Positions 18,620 through 27,253 of a stretch of 64,000 bases of DNA are shown piece after piece (the first letter of the stretch is position 1; the number at the start of each line of letters is the position of its first letter). The notes beneath the pieces are model-generated. The model worked only from the letters and a program-made list of their open reading frames with translations, did not search any database and was not told where the DNA came from. The position numbers were made by a program, and so were the translations under genes. The stretch is from Acinetobacter gerneri DSM 14967 = CIP 107464 = MTCC 9824 (GTDB lineage: Bacteria; Pseudomonadota; Gammaproteobacteria; Pseudomonadales; Moraxellaceae), in NCBI RefSeq assembly GCF_000368565.1, contig NZ_KB849533.1:228827-292826 (forward strand). The letters run 5' to 3'.

Positions 18620-19099
18620 ATGAAAACTTCAGTCCTTGCTCTATCAGTTTGTGCTTTAGTCTGTTCATCAAGTTTTAGTTTTGCTGCGAATCAAGATACA
18701 ACGCAGTTTAATATTAAAATTACGATCAAAGAAACTTGCAATATTTCTTCGCAAGAAGCTTCTGACATTGATTTTGGAAGCATCAATCGCTCCTCTAGCG
18801 ATGTATCGGCACAAGGTAATTTAAATGTGACCTGTACAAGCGGAACACCTTATAACATCGCACTGAAAAGTAATCGTGTGATGTCAAATAGTCTATCGAG
18901 TAGCTCAAGCATTCCGTATATGCTTTATCAAGATTCTGCCCAAAATGTTGTTTGGGGCACAGATTCAAGTAGCGCATATACGAATACTGGCAATGGCTCA
19001 ACTCAGCAAATCGGCGTTTGGGGTAAAGTATTTAGTCAAAATACCAATGTTCCTGCAGGCAGTTATGCTGACACCGTTACAGCCGTCATTAGTTATTAA
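18620..19099 (+). CDS. spore coat U domain pilin (CsuA/B-like)
   Basis: This 159-residue secreted pilin has a signal peptide (cleaved near SFSFA-AN) and one spore-coat-U / archaic pilin domain. Landmarks are KITIKETCNI, a second Cys in LNVTCTSGTPYNIALKS, and the C-terminal PAGSYADTVTAVISY, the strand used in chaperone-usher donor exchange. It is a paralogue of the pilin at 23388-23855 but lies on the opposite strand and converges on the tip gene. It has no chaperone or usher of its own and probably depends on the neighbouring operon. Confidence 0.88.
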   Translation: MKTSVLALSVCALVCSSSFSFAANQDTTQFNIKITIKETCNISSQEASDIDFGSINRSSSDVSAQGNLNVTCTSGTPYNIALKSNRVMSNSLSSSSSIPYMLYQDSAQNVVWGTDSSSAYTNTGNGSTQQIGVWGKVFSQNTNVPAGSYADTVTAVISY

Positions 19100-19118
19100 T
19101 TTTATATAAAATTCATAA

Positions 19119-19158
19119 AAAAATTCCTGTGAATCATAAAATATTCACAGGAATTTTT
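19119..19158. terminator. bidirectional terminator between convergent pilus genes
   Basis: The long perfect stem AAATTCCTGTGAAT / ATTCACAGGAATTT has A/T runs on both sides. It lies between the stops of the plus-strand pilin and the minus-strand tip gene and serves both. Confidence 0.85.
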
Positions 19159-19201
19159 ATCGTACATATTATAAATTGGGTCTGTAGAATTGAACTCTAC
19201 T

Positions 19202-20215
19202 TTAATAAGTTAAAGTCACTGTAACCGTATCAACATAATCCCCTGCTGGGAAAAAACTGCCTTGTGCAGGTACTCGACCATAAATGTTGATCTGTTGTGT
19301 TCCGCTCGTTCCTGTACCTTGTGAATAAGTAGTATTGTCCCAAGTCTGGCTTAAATCCGCTGATTTATATAATGAGTATTTAATATAATTGCCTGCATTT
19401 TTCATACGGCGACTTGTACCATCATAATTTAAACCATTATCCAATCCCACCTTCCACGAAGTATTGGTTGGACAAGACAATGAAATCGTCGTTACACCAG
19501 AAACAGCGTTGGATAAATCACTGGTTTGTCCAAAGTTTAGGTCAGGTGTCGAATATAAATTACAGCTATTTTCATAGTTTGCAGTAACCAGCAAATTATT
19601 GGTTTGACTCTTACCTGTTGCAATCACCGTTTCTTTGCTTGGATAAGCTTCTTCGCTATACGCCATGATTAGGGTCATTGGCATATTAAAACTTGTGTAA
19701 TATGAAGCTTTTACATTTTGACCAGGATAAATTTTGCCATAGATCGGTACTGTATAAGTCGCATCATTTTGACCAACACCAAAAACCTTATTTTGACATA
19801 CCAAACTTGAAGCATTGGCTTTGGTGTCAATACGCTGAGTCATGGCAGAATCATAATATAAATCATAGCTCAGATAAGCACTTAAATCGCCATCACCAGT
19901 ATTTGAAGAAATACGGCGACGGTTACTCGCCAAAGTCGGGCTTCCTTCTGGTACAAATAGGCAAAATGTCACGCGCACAGGTTTGGACTGACCATATTGA
20001 TTACATTTAACCGTAACATTGGTACTGCTTACACCACCTTTACTACTGACCGAACCGAAATTTAAGGTATCAACCGAAAGCCAGCAAGAACCTGTCGATG
20101 CTGCATGACTTTGGCTTTGAAAAATGAACATCAACGCACAACTTAGGCTGATCAAATACAGTAATTTGAGCATATATTTTTTTGAAGAATATCCCGAATC
20201 ACGACTTATTTGCAT
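19202..20215 (-). CDS. two-domain spore coat U pilus tip protein (CsuE-like)
   Basis: This 337-residue secreted protein has two spore-coat-U domains in tandem: residues ~40-185 starting SCWLSVDTLNFGSV, and ~210-337 starting NSCNLYSTPDLNFGQT and ending PAGDYVDTVTVTLTY. Two-domain subunits of archaic pili form the adhesive tip, as CsuE does in Acinetobacter. The signal peptide follows a short charged N-terminus. The start overlaps the usher stop by 10 bp, which shows operon organisation. It is the last gene of the operon. Confidence 0.88.
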   Translation of the reverse strand: MQISRDSGYSSKKYMLKLLYLISLSCALMFIFQSQSHAASTGSCWLSVDTLNFGSVSSKGGVSSTNVTVKCNQYGQSKPVRVTFCLFVPEGSPTLASNRRRISSNTGDGDLSAYLSYDLYYDSAMTQRIDTKANASSLVCQNKVFGVGQNDATYTVPIYGKIYPGQNVKASYYTSFNMPMTLIMAYSEEAYPSKETVIATGKSQTNNLLVTANYENSCNLYSTPDLNFGQTSDLSNAVSGVTTISLSCPTNTSWKVGLDNGLNYDGTSRRMKNAGNYIKYSLYKSADLSQTWDNTTYSQGTGTSGTQQINIYGRVPAQGSFFPAGDYVDTVTVTLTY

Positions 20216-22584
20216 ATTAAATTCCCTAAATCAATATAACCAAATTGTTGACTTAAATCTGGCAAATCAATCTGACAATAATCTCCATTATGCTCTACAA
20301 AGAGATGCGAAGACTTTGGATTTTCTAGATAAATCAAACCTTCACGTGCAACAATCGTTTGTGCAGGTTGATTTTCCGCAGGACTTTGTTCTTGATTCCA
20401 AACAGCACTTCCCATGGCCAACTCCTGACCATTGAGATCATGTGCCGTAAATTGGATTGAGCGAATGCGGTATAAAGGAAATTTCACAAAAATACCGGTA
20501 CCGTTATGTGGCACAGCATCTATTCGTGTTGTTTCAATTTTATAATCTACAGGCAAAGCCAATGTATCAATCGAAATATTGTTATGCTGATAAGCATTTA
20601 GATAATCTACCAATAGCAACCCATGTTTATTGGTCTTACCGATGGTTCTATTTTCAATTTGTACAGGGATGTCTGCAACACCATCCGTTGAAACCACAGC
20701 AAAAGATCCGAGTGATTGGCGCATTGCAAACAAATGATTTTGCATCATCACCAGACTTCCGCGTGTAGATGCCATACTGGTGGTATAGTCCTGACCATTC
20801 ATTTTCGAGTTTTGAATACCCACATTCCACTCGCCATAATTATTTTGACGCTGCAATTGCGCCTGCATCAAATAATGATCTGAATCGGTATAGTTGGCAT
20901 TTGCTAACCAGCCCCAATCAGGTTTGTCTTGCATAGCGGTACGGCGAACACTTGCAGAATACTTATTGGTATCATCATCATGCTGCGCATAAACCGTTGC
21001 ATTGGTCTGACGATCTAGAGGAATATTTAAAGATAAATAGAAAGAATTATTTTTATTTTCCAGATCACGTGTCATGTTGAAATTTAAATAGCGATGCGAA
21101 GCAAATACATAAGACCAATTAAAAATCGCAAATTTATTTTTGGCTTGCTCGTATTCTTGTTCAGCATAGCTACCACCAAACTGACCATAAGGCGTATTGA
21201 TACCCACAAAAGCCTGATTTAAGCGTTTGGTATAACTATAACCTTGCGAAGTTGCGATATCTGCATATTGATCAGTGGCTTGTTGATGTTTTAATGAAAC
21301 ATTAAAAACTTTATTACTCCATTCATAGCCTAGATTGTACTGCTGACCTGCATCATTGTTGAACTGGCTATAACTATATGAACCATTCACAATCCCTAGC
21401 GTACTCGGTAGACGTTGTACTACGCCCACGCCTGACATATATAAATCTTTGCCAAATTCAGCATGACTTTCTAAGGTTGTATCATTGCTCAAACCATAGC
21501 GATAAGAACCATTGAAAACGGGGTCATCACCATAACTAAATGATTTAATCGCATAATCAAGTTTACTGACCCCTAGATTGACATCCCAATCTGCCAATCC
21601 CTCACGTAACAATTGTGCAGAACCGAACAATGAAAAATTGACCACACGTTGTTGACCATTGAGATCAGTAATCACCAATTGTGCATTGCCCGCACCCGTA
21701 ATCGAAGGTACAGATTGCACATTGAATTATCCTGGCGAAACTTGATTGGTACTTTGTTTAATACCATTAATTAACAGATCAACCGTCGATGGCAATAGCA
21801 CGGAACCCTTAAAAGACTCTAAAGGTGAAGTCACTTGATAGGGTTGTAAACTATAATTTTTTGCGATTCTCAAACCTGAAATACGCGTGGAACGGCTCCA
21901 GTCTAAAGCTCTTGATTGGCTATCACCCAAAGTCAAAGTGATTGCTTTATCCTGAAAATCTTTTTGCCAATACGTATCTAAAACTTCACTTTTAAATGAT
22001 TCGTCTTGATCTGTTTTAGTATAAAGATGATTGGCAGAAATACTAAAAACACTGCCTTGTGACAAACCCCAAAAACGCAGTTCATTCCAACCGCTTAAAG
22101 ACCAGCTATCTTTATTTTGCTGTGCATAAAAATCATAATTGAACAACACACCCGGTTTCATTTGATCAGGATTGACCAATGCAGGTGTGATACGGTCGTA
22201 ACCTACGATTTGTTCAAATGCACCGAGTAATTTTTCCGAAGCCGTCAAAGTTATCAACTGACGAGAAGCATCATATTGGGAAGCCAAACCATTAATTTTA
22301 TTTAGGCTGATAAAATTGGGGTGATTTGCTTCATCTGCCAATTGCACATTTAAATGCAGCTTAGCTAAGGTTTCACGATCAACCAATAAATCATTTTCAG
22401 TTTGTAGAAAATGTCCAATCACCTCATCTGAAGATTGATTTAAAACAACATTTAAATACAAATCCTGCTCAGTTTGCGCAGTAGAAATAGAGGGATTGTC
22501 ATCAGCGAAACTTTGATCTGAATAAGAATAAAACAAACCAAAACCAAGAACTTGAAGTACAGCACAACAATATGTTTTTTTCAT
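20206..22584 (-). pseudogene. pilus usher (CsuD-like) interrupted by an in-frame stop
   Basis: An outer-membrane usher for an archaic chaperone-usher pilus would be about 792 residues here. The N-terminal part (22584-21727, signal peptide to NQVSPG) ends at a TAA at 21729-21727. The same frame continues at once as FNVQSVPSITGAGNAQLV, and reads open to 20206. Ushers have an uninterrupted beta-barrel at this point, and a glutamine codon (CAA) turned into TAA by one C-to-T change explains it. No frameshift is needed. Unless the stop is suppressed or is a sequence error, no functional usher is made. Confidence 0.85.
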
Positions 22585-22592
22585 TGGAAGGC

Positions 22593-23315
22593 TTATTTCA
22601 TTTTCAAGATTTGAGGTTGGCCGTCCATGTTGATACGTGCTTCAAACTGTCCATTTGCAAGCATTTCTTTTAATTTTGGTATGTCAAAACTCATACTTTG
22701 ATTTGCCAAAGCATAGCCGAGTAAACCTTTCACCACTGGAATTTTGTCACCATTGGGATTGATATAATTGAGTTGGCTAATACGAATATGACTATTACCG
22801 TGATTATTCACAGTTAATTGCTGATTTTGAAAGACAAATTCAACCTGACTTAAAGATGTTTGCCCATTTTTACTGGCAATATCATTTTTAGATTGAAAAA
22901 ATACAGGCACCGAATATTGCAATAAAAGCTGTAAACCTGATTGATCATTATTTTTTGCACTCGGCAATTCATCAATGATCAAACGATATGTTTGCTCTTG
23001 CGTATTTGGCAGAGGTGATATTTTTATGACACGAATCAATTGCTTACCACCTGCTGGGATTTCAGTCACCATCGGGCTAGCAACAATATTTTTAGTCGGG
23101 ACAAGTACATCCTTACCCTGACTCTGTGTCCATTCTTGCACACGAGTTTGCGCATGAATGGGATTATCGCTGGTATTGGTCAACCAAATTTCTTTTGCAT
23201 TTTCAGTAGTTGAAAACTGCAATGAAATGGGTGCAACTTGCAAACTTGCAGCCAAAGTCGACATTGAAGAAAGCACAAATGCACTACTACATATGAAACG
23301 TACAAGACTATTCAA
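22593..23315 (-). CDS. periplasmic pilus chaperone (CsuC-like, PapD family)
   Basis: This 240-residue chaperone has a signal peptide and the PapD-like two-domain layout: LQVAPISLQFS and EIWLTNTSDNPIHAQ in the first domain, then the conserved QLIRVIKISPLP...YRLIIDELP segment that forms the subunit-binding G strand region. It carries pilins to the usher. It lies between the pilin and usher genes, 8 bp upstream of the usher. Confidence 0.92.
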   Translation of the reverse strand: MNSLVRFICSSAFVLSSMSTLAASLQVAPISLQFSTTENAKEIWLTNTSDNPIHAQTRVQEWTQSQGKDVLVPTKNIVASPMVTEIPAGGKQLIRVIKISPLPNTQEQTYRLIIDELPSAKNNDQSGLQLLLQYSVPVFFQSKNDIASKNGQTSLSQVEFVFQNQQLTVNNHGNSHIRISQLNYINPNGDKIPVVKGLLGYALANQSMSFDIPKLKEMLANGQFEARINMDGQPQILKMK

Positions 23316-23387
23316 GATTGTGCCCTCTTCAAATCAAAACGAACTAGACAATTAAACTGGTTAAATGTCTCAGCTCATTTATAAAAC

Positions 23388-23855
23388 TTAGTAAGTAACA
23401 GTTGCTGTTACTGTATCTAAATAGTTACCTGCTTCAACGTTATTCTCGCCAGTAAGTTTTGCATAAACAGTCAAAGCTTGAGAGTTACCAGAACCAGTAT
23501 TGGCTAAAGTATTGCTTTTATCCCATGCTTGTGAATATTGAGCATCTTGGAATAAGTTATAAGCAATCGTGCTACCAGAATTTGAAGCATTACTCATTTT
23601 ACCATTACCATTTAAAGCGATTTTATATGGCGTACCTAAAGTACAAGTAATATCGAGCTGACCAGTAGCAGTATTTTGTTTACCAGTAGAACGATCAATA
23701 GCATCGAAGTTCACATCTTGTGCATTGGTAAATTTACAAGATTCATTAACAGTAATCTTTACTTGAAAAGTTGTGCTGTCAGTGCCCGCTGCATTTGTGT
23801 TCAAAGCAACCAAAGAAGAACCAAGAATTAAAGAAGATACAAGAAAATTTCTCAT
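23388..23855 (-). CDS. major spore coat U pilin (CsuA/B-like)
   Basis: This 155-residue secreted pilin has a signal peptide ending near NTNAA and one spore-coat-U domain: KITVNESCKF, DITCTLGTPYKIALNG and C-terminal EAGNYLDTVTATVTY. It is the first gene of the pilin-chaperone-usher-tip operon and probably the main shaft subunit. It shares the whole domain layout with the plus-strand pilin at 18620. The typical Csu operon has three pilin-type genes before the chaperone; here there is only one. Confidence 0.9.
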   Translation of the reverse strand: MRNFLVSSLILGSSLVALNTNAAGTDSTTFQVKITVNESCKFTNAQDVNFDAIDRSTGKQNTATGQLDITCTLGTPYKIALNGNGKMSNASNSGSTIAYNLFQDAQYSQAWDKSNTLANTGSGNSQALTVYAKLTGENNVEAGNYLDTVTATVTY

Positions 23856-23965
23856 CAGAGTAGTGCGTCCAGAATAGATGAAAGATCATACAATTTATGC
23901 TCGCATTATAGACTTAAAATTTGCTGTGTAAATATTCATTTTATATATTTTTCCCATCATTATTA

Positions 23966-23992
23966 GTGTAACTTTCGATTAAAATGTTACAC
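23966..23992. promoter_or_regulatory. inverted repeat upstream of the pilus operon
   Basis: GTGTAAC and GTTACAC form perfect 7-base arms separated by 13 bases, so their centres are about two helical turns apart. It lies about 110 bp before the pilin ATG. The spacing suits a dimeric regulator; no T-run follows. The protein that might bind is unknown. Confidence 0.4.
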
Positions 23993-24872
23993 AAATTAAC
24001 ATTATCTTTAAAATACCAAGCTTTTAGATGTAGATTGGCAATGTTTTTATCACAATATGAGAGCATGAAAAAAATGATTCATTTGTCTATTTTTTAGACT
24101 AAAAATTATCAATTTTTTCTAAATTTTAATATTTTAAATTTTTAGCATAAAACACTTATAAGAAAAAACGAATTTATATGTCAATTTTCCAAATAAAAAC
24201 AGATAATGCTTTTAGTATAAATAAACTATGCAAGTATAAAGTGAAATAAAATTACTATAAAAACAATATCTTTTAAGGGAATTTTAACTTTTAATTTATT
24301 TTTTTTTGAAACTGCTTATAAATAAAGTTGTAAGGATCTCAGCTTATAAGCATTGTTCTTATTTTTAAATTTAATATGAAAATGAAATATTAAATTAGAG
24401 CTAAAACTCAATTTTTTCTTAATAATCGTATTTTTTATACGGATCATTTTAAAAATATAAATAACAATTAATCTCACTCTTATTTAAATTTAAATTCAAA
24501 ATATTGTTTAAATGTCAATATATTTACTGGCTGAATTGTTGTGTTTTCATTTACAATATTCAATCTGAATAATGATTCATTTTTTATATGAAAAATCTAT
24601 CAATATTCTGTGAAACAGTTCACCAAAATGCGCCTAAATTTAGATCAAATTTGCGTTTATTTTTCACGTTATTTATATTTTATCTCTTTTCTTTTAACGA
24701 ATATTTTTTATTCTTTTTATGCTGAATTTTTAAGCCGATTTTTTCAAAAATCAGCTCCTTTATTAAACACAATCTAAATTTTGCGAGATTTTTACGATTC
24801 ATGCCCGATCCAGCCCATATATTTAAAGCCAATATCGTGTCATATTTGCAACGTAGGTTTTAAAAATTAGCG

Positions 24873-24972
24873 ATGTAGCAGATGTTCTACATATCTCATT
24901 GCAGCTGATAAGCCCTAGAAAATGCAAAACATGTGATCTTTGCAGAAATGATAAATCTAGGCTGTAGGGCTT
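24873..24972. ncRNA. possible structured RNA or repeat (nested hairpins)
   Basis: Two adjacent structures stand out: ATGTAG / CTACAT at 24873-24892, and an outer stem AAGCCCTA (24910-24917) / TAGGGCTT (24965-24972) enclosing TGCAAA / TTTGCA (24923-24944). The outer arms are perfect over 8 bases. No clear promoter, terminator or family is recognised, so this may be a small RNA, a mobile-element remnant or chance. Confidence 0.3.
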
Positions 24973-25154
24973 AAAGAAGGATTAAAAAACGGCGTAAAAG
25001 CAAAGGGCGGCATGTCGATAGATCATTTTTTATCAAATATAGCGTTTTCTTAGATAATTTATGCTGGGCAGTGCAAATTCATCGCATCCATATTAAATGA
25101 ATGCGCATAATAAAAAGTTATGATGAAAATAATGCACTTTTAATAAAGTGAAAT

Positions 25155-25472
25155 TTATCCTTTCCAGATTCTAAATTTCGCCATTGCCCACAGTACATAA
25201 GGTAAAAAGATCATCAAGACGATGTTATGTATGCTTGCACCAACTCGCCAATACCCCCGCCCAAAGATATCTACACGGCTGTTAAATATCTCCAACGCCA
25301 GAGCGATTAGAAATGTAACAGTCAAAGCAATATTCGATTTGAGCTGTCTTTTGTCGATTGCAGCGATGATATAGTAGAGGATTAAGCCCAAATAAATCAA
25401 CAATGCATCAGTGCTTAAGCCCGTTAAATGTTTAATACTCGTAGAAATTTCTTCAATTTTAGATACAAACAT
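25155..25472 (-). CDS. small inner-membrane protein of unknown function
   Basis: This 105-residue protein has three predicted membrane segments: DALLIYLGLILYYIIAAI, IALTVTFLIALALEIF and HNIVLMIFLPYVLWAMA. A soluble start precedes them and a short basic tail follows (KFRIWKG). The ATG at 25472, with GAG five bases upstream, is preferred over a GTG two codons earlier. No family is recognised. Confidence 0.7.
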   Translation of the reverse strand: MFVSKIEEISTSIKHLTGLSTDALLIYLGLILYYIIAAIDKRQLKSNIALTVTFLIALALEIFNSRVDIFGRGYWRVGASIHNIVLMIFLPYVLWAMAKFRIWKG

Positions 25473-25671
25473 ATTCACTCTTTTTTATTTTTAAATACAA
25501 ATACTTAATCGACATATTTAAATTTAAGAATCTTAGACTCTTTGCATAGCAGATATGCGCAAGATTATATGTCAAAGTGATCTGAGTAAATATGCATTTT
25601 TGTTGTTATCAGGATAATTGGGCTTTTAATTGTATGGTTTAATATCTTGGATTGGCCTTTTCAGCCCCCCA

Positions 25672-25714
25672 ATAAAAGCATAACCCGAGTTCTGCTCCCT
25701 GCAAAACTCGGGTT
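25672..25714 (-). terminator. terminator of the candidate Rsm-type RNA
   Basis: On the minus strand, AACCCGAGTT and AACTCGGGTT pair perfectly over 10 bases, with an inner TGC/GCA pairing and the loop AGGGA, followed by a T-rich tail. The apical GGGA is a possible CsrA-binding motif. Confidence 0.8.
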
Positions 25715-25863
25715 AATAAGGTTGTGCTTTCATCATTATTTTTTATTGTATGCTATCCATGTCTACATCATATCCATGATGGTTCTTCCAACGGCGTCGT
25801 CTTCCTTAATGGGATTAATCCTTTCCCTACTCCGTGTGCCGATGATTAAAGAGTAAGCCAACT
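25674..25863 (-). ncRNA. candidate RsmX/Y/Z (CsrB-type) regulatory RNA
   Basis: A transcript of about 190 bases is predicted from the promoter at 25870-25875 to the terminator at 25674. It carries eight GGA motifs (such as ACGGAGT, AGGGAAAGGATT, AAGGAAG, TTGGAAG). One lies in the loop of the perfect hairpin CATCAT-GGAT-ATGATG (25781-25766) and one in the terminator loop. No reading frame longer than a few codons exists. A perfect GacA box lies upstream. This is the layout of RNAs that sequester CsrA/RsmA. The exact 5' end is an estimate. Confidence 0.75.
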
Positions 25864-25869
25864 GCGAAT

Positions 25870-25875
25870 GTTATA
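25870..25875 (-). promoter_or_regulatory. -10 element of the Rsm-type RNA
   Basis: On the minus strand TATAAC differs from TATAAT at one base. The -35 region 17 bases upstream (AGGATT) is poor, as expected for a promoter that needs an activator. The likely first base is near 25863. Confidence 0.6.
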
Positions 25876-25898
25876 CTATCCGCTTGCGCCTAAATCCT

Positions 25899-25916
25899 TG
25901 TAAGAAATTGCTTACA
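25899..25916. promoter_or_regulatory. perfect GacA box
   Basis: TGTAAG-N6-CTTACA matches the consensus upstream activating sequence of GacA-controlled rsm promoters at all 12 defined positions. Its centre lies about 45 bases upstream of the predicted RNA start and about 30 bases past the stop of the upstream gene. Confidence 0.8.
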
Positions 25917-25942
25917 TGAATATTAAATATCTTTTTCAACTT

Positions 25943-27064
25943 TTATTTCATATCCATCTTGTGCTCTTGTGCGATTTCATCAGTCACTATTTTCTCTTCC
26001 TTTTCAGCCTTTTCGATCCCATCTTCAATTGCGTCTTTAGCTTCCTGTTCATCTGCAGCACTTTGCTCCAGCTCCTCTTGTACTTGTTCAAATACACGCC
26101 CTGTCTGCAATACGACATAAACTGGAAAATGGTCAGACCCTACAAAAGGTACTCTGTGCATTTCGACTAAAGCAAAATCTGTTGAATGAAAAATATGATC
26201 CAGTGACCAGCGTAACAAAGGATATTTCGCATGAAATGTATTGATATATTTTCGCCCAACACGAGGATCTAATAGTCCACTCACACGTTGAAATAAACGT
26301 GTTGTTCGCGACCAAGCCACATCATTTAAATCACCCAACACGATGCTACTTTCATCACGATCTTTTATATGATCCCCCACGATCAACAATTCAGCATCTC
26401 TGAGTGTGGATTCTTTCGCTTCAGTTGGACTTGGCGGTTTGGGATGTAAACAGTAAATCTTGACCTCTTGTCCTGAGCGCAAAACCACAGTGCTATGGAT
26501 CGAAGGAATTTCATTACTCAAGATAAATTTAACTTCAGTTTCTTTAAGTTCTAAACGACTATATAAATGCATGCCATAAAGATTGTCCAAAGGCACTGGA
26601 ACTCGATAAGGATAATCTGACTCAATCACAGAAAGTTCATTTTGCCATGTCTGATCTGTTTCAAGCGTCAATACTAAATCAGGTTTTAATGTTTGAATCT
26701 GTTCAATCAATAAATGATATTGATCATTGGGCGTCAACACATTGCTAACCAATATAGAAATCTGCTGTTCGGGATTGAGCTGTTCTGTACGAACCTGTTT
26801 AACCTGTTTTTTCCATACAAATGTATAGGGCAAGATCATTTTCAACTGATAAATCAAAGCTGCAATAAGTAGTAACAAAATGATTTGTCGTTTGAGATTC
26901 CATTCAGCCTGATAAAAAATCAATAATATGAATGCGATAATCCCCACAACAACGATTTGCAAGCGAGGGAAATCAGCACCTCGAAACCACCATTCATCAC
27001 GTGGGATGAGAGACCAAAAACTAAGTAAAATCACCAATCCAGCAAGTATTTCGATCCATATCAT
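25943..27064 (-). CDS. endonuclease/exonuclease/phosphatase family membrane protein
   Basis: This 373-residue protein has three N-terminal membrane segments (LAGLVILLSFWSLI, IVVVGIIAFILLIF, IILLLLIAALIYQL), followed by an endonuclease/exonuclease/phosphatase domain. Its catalytic motifs are visible: ILVSNVL near the start, VLGDLNDVAWS, RWSLDHIFHS and the terminal VGSDHFPVYVVL. The C-terminus is a long Glu/Lys-rich, probably coiled-coil tail. Similar proteins cleave phosphodiesters; the substrate is unknown. The candidate RNA lies downstream on the same strand. Confidence 0.88.
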   Translation of the reverse strand: MIWIEILAGLVILLSFWSLIPRDEWWFRGADFPRLQIVVVGIIAFILLIFYQAEWNLKRQIILLLLIAALIYQLKMILPYTFVWKKQVKQVRTEQLNPEQQISILVSNVLTPNDQYHLLIEQIQTLKPDLVLTLETDQTWQNELSVIESDYPYRVPVPLDNLYGMHLYSRLELKETEVKFILSNEIPSIHSTVVLRSGQEVKIYCLHPKPPSPTEAKESTLRDAELLIVGDHIKDRDESSIVLGDLNDVAWSRTTRLFQRVSGLLDPRVGRKYINTFHAKYPLLRWSLDHIFHSTDFALVEMHRVPFVGSDHFPVYVVLQTGRVFEQVQEELEQSAADEQEAKDAIEDGIEKAEKEEKIVTDEIAQEHKMDMK

Positions 27065-27253
27065 TTAAATGCTCTCTTGTATTCTTAAATTTTTATCTAT
27101 TCATAAATTTATATCAGTTTTGCATGTAACATAAACAAGATATATTGCACAATATAATTGTGTTTTGATTGTGTACGCTATTGCAGTTACACGTCCTTTT
27201 GATACACTCAAGCCCCCCTTTTATTTTTTATTAACGCACCGAGGCAAAATGAC

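Larger units (their letters stand above)
23856..25154. other. 1.3-kb AT-rich non-coding region
   Basis: No gene is seen on either strand. The part next to the pilin (23856-24780) is extremely AT-rich and probably holds the operon promoter, including the inverted repeat at 23966-23992. The part at 24790-25020 is GC-richer and holds nested hairpins (listed separately). The length without genes is unusual for this window. Confidence 0.6.

Noticed and set aside
25682..25714. Integron attC-like site
   Set aside because: The perfect stem, small inner pairing and T-rich tail fit a terminator; no R-box core motifs or integrase gene are nearby.
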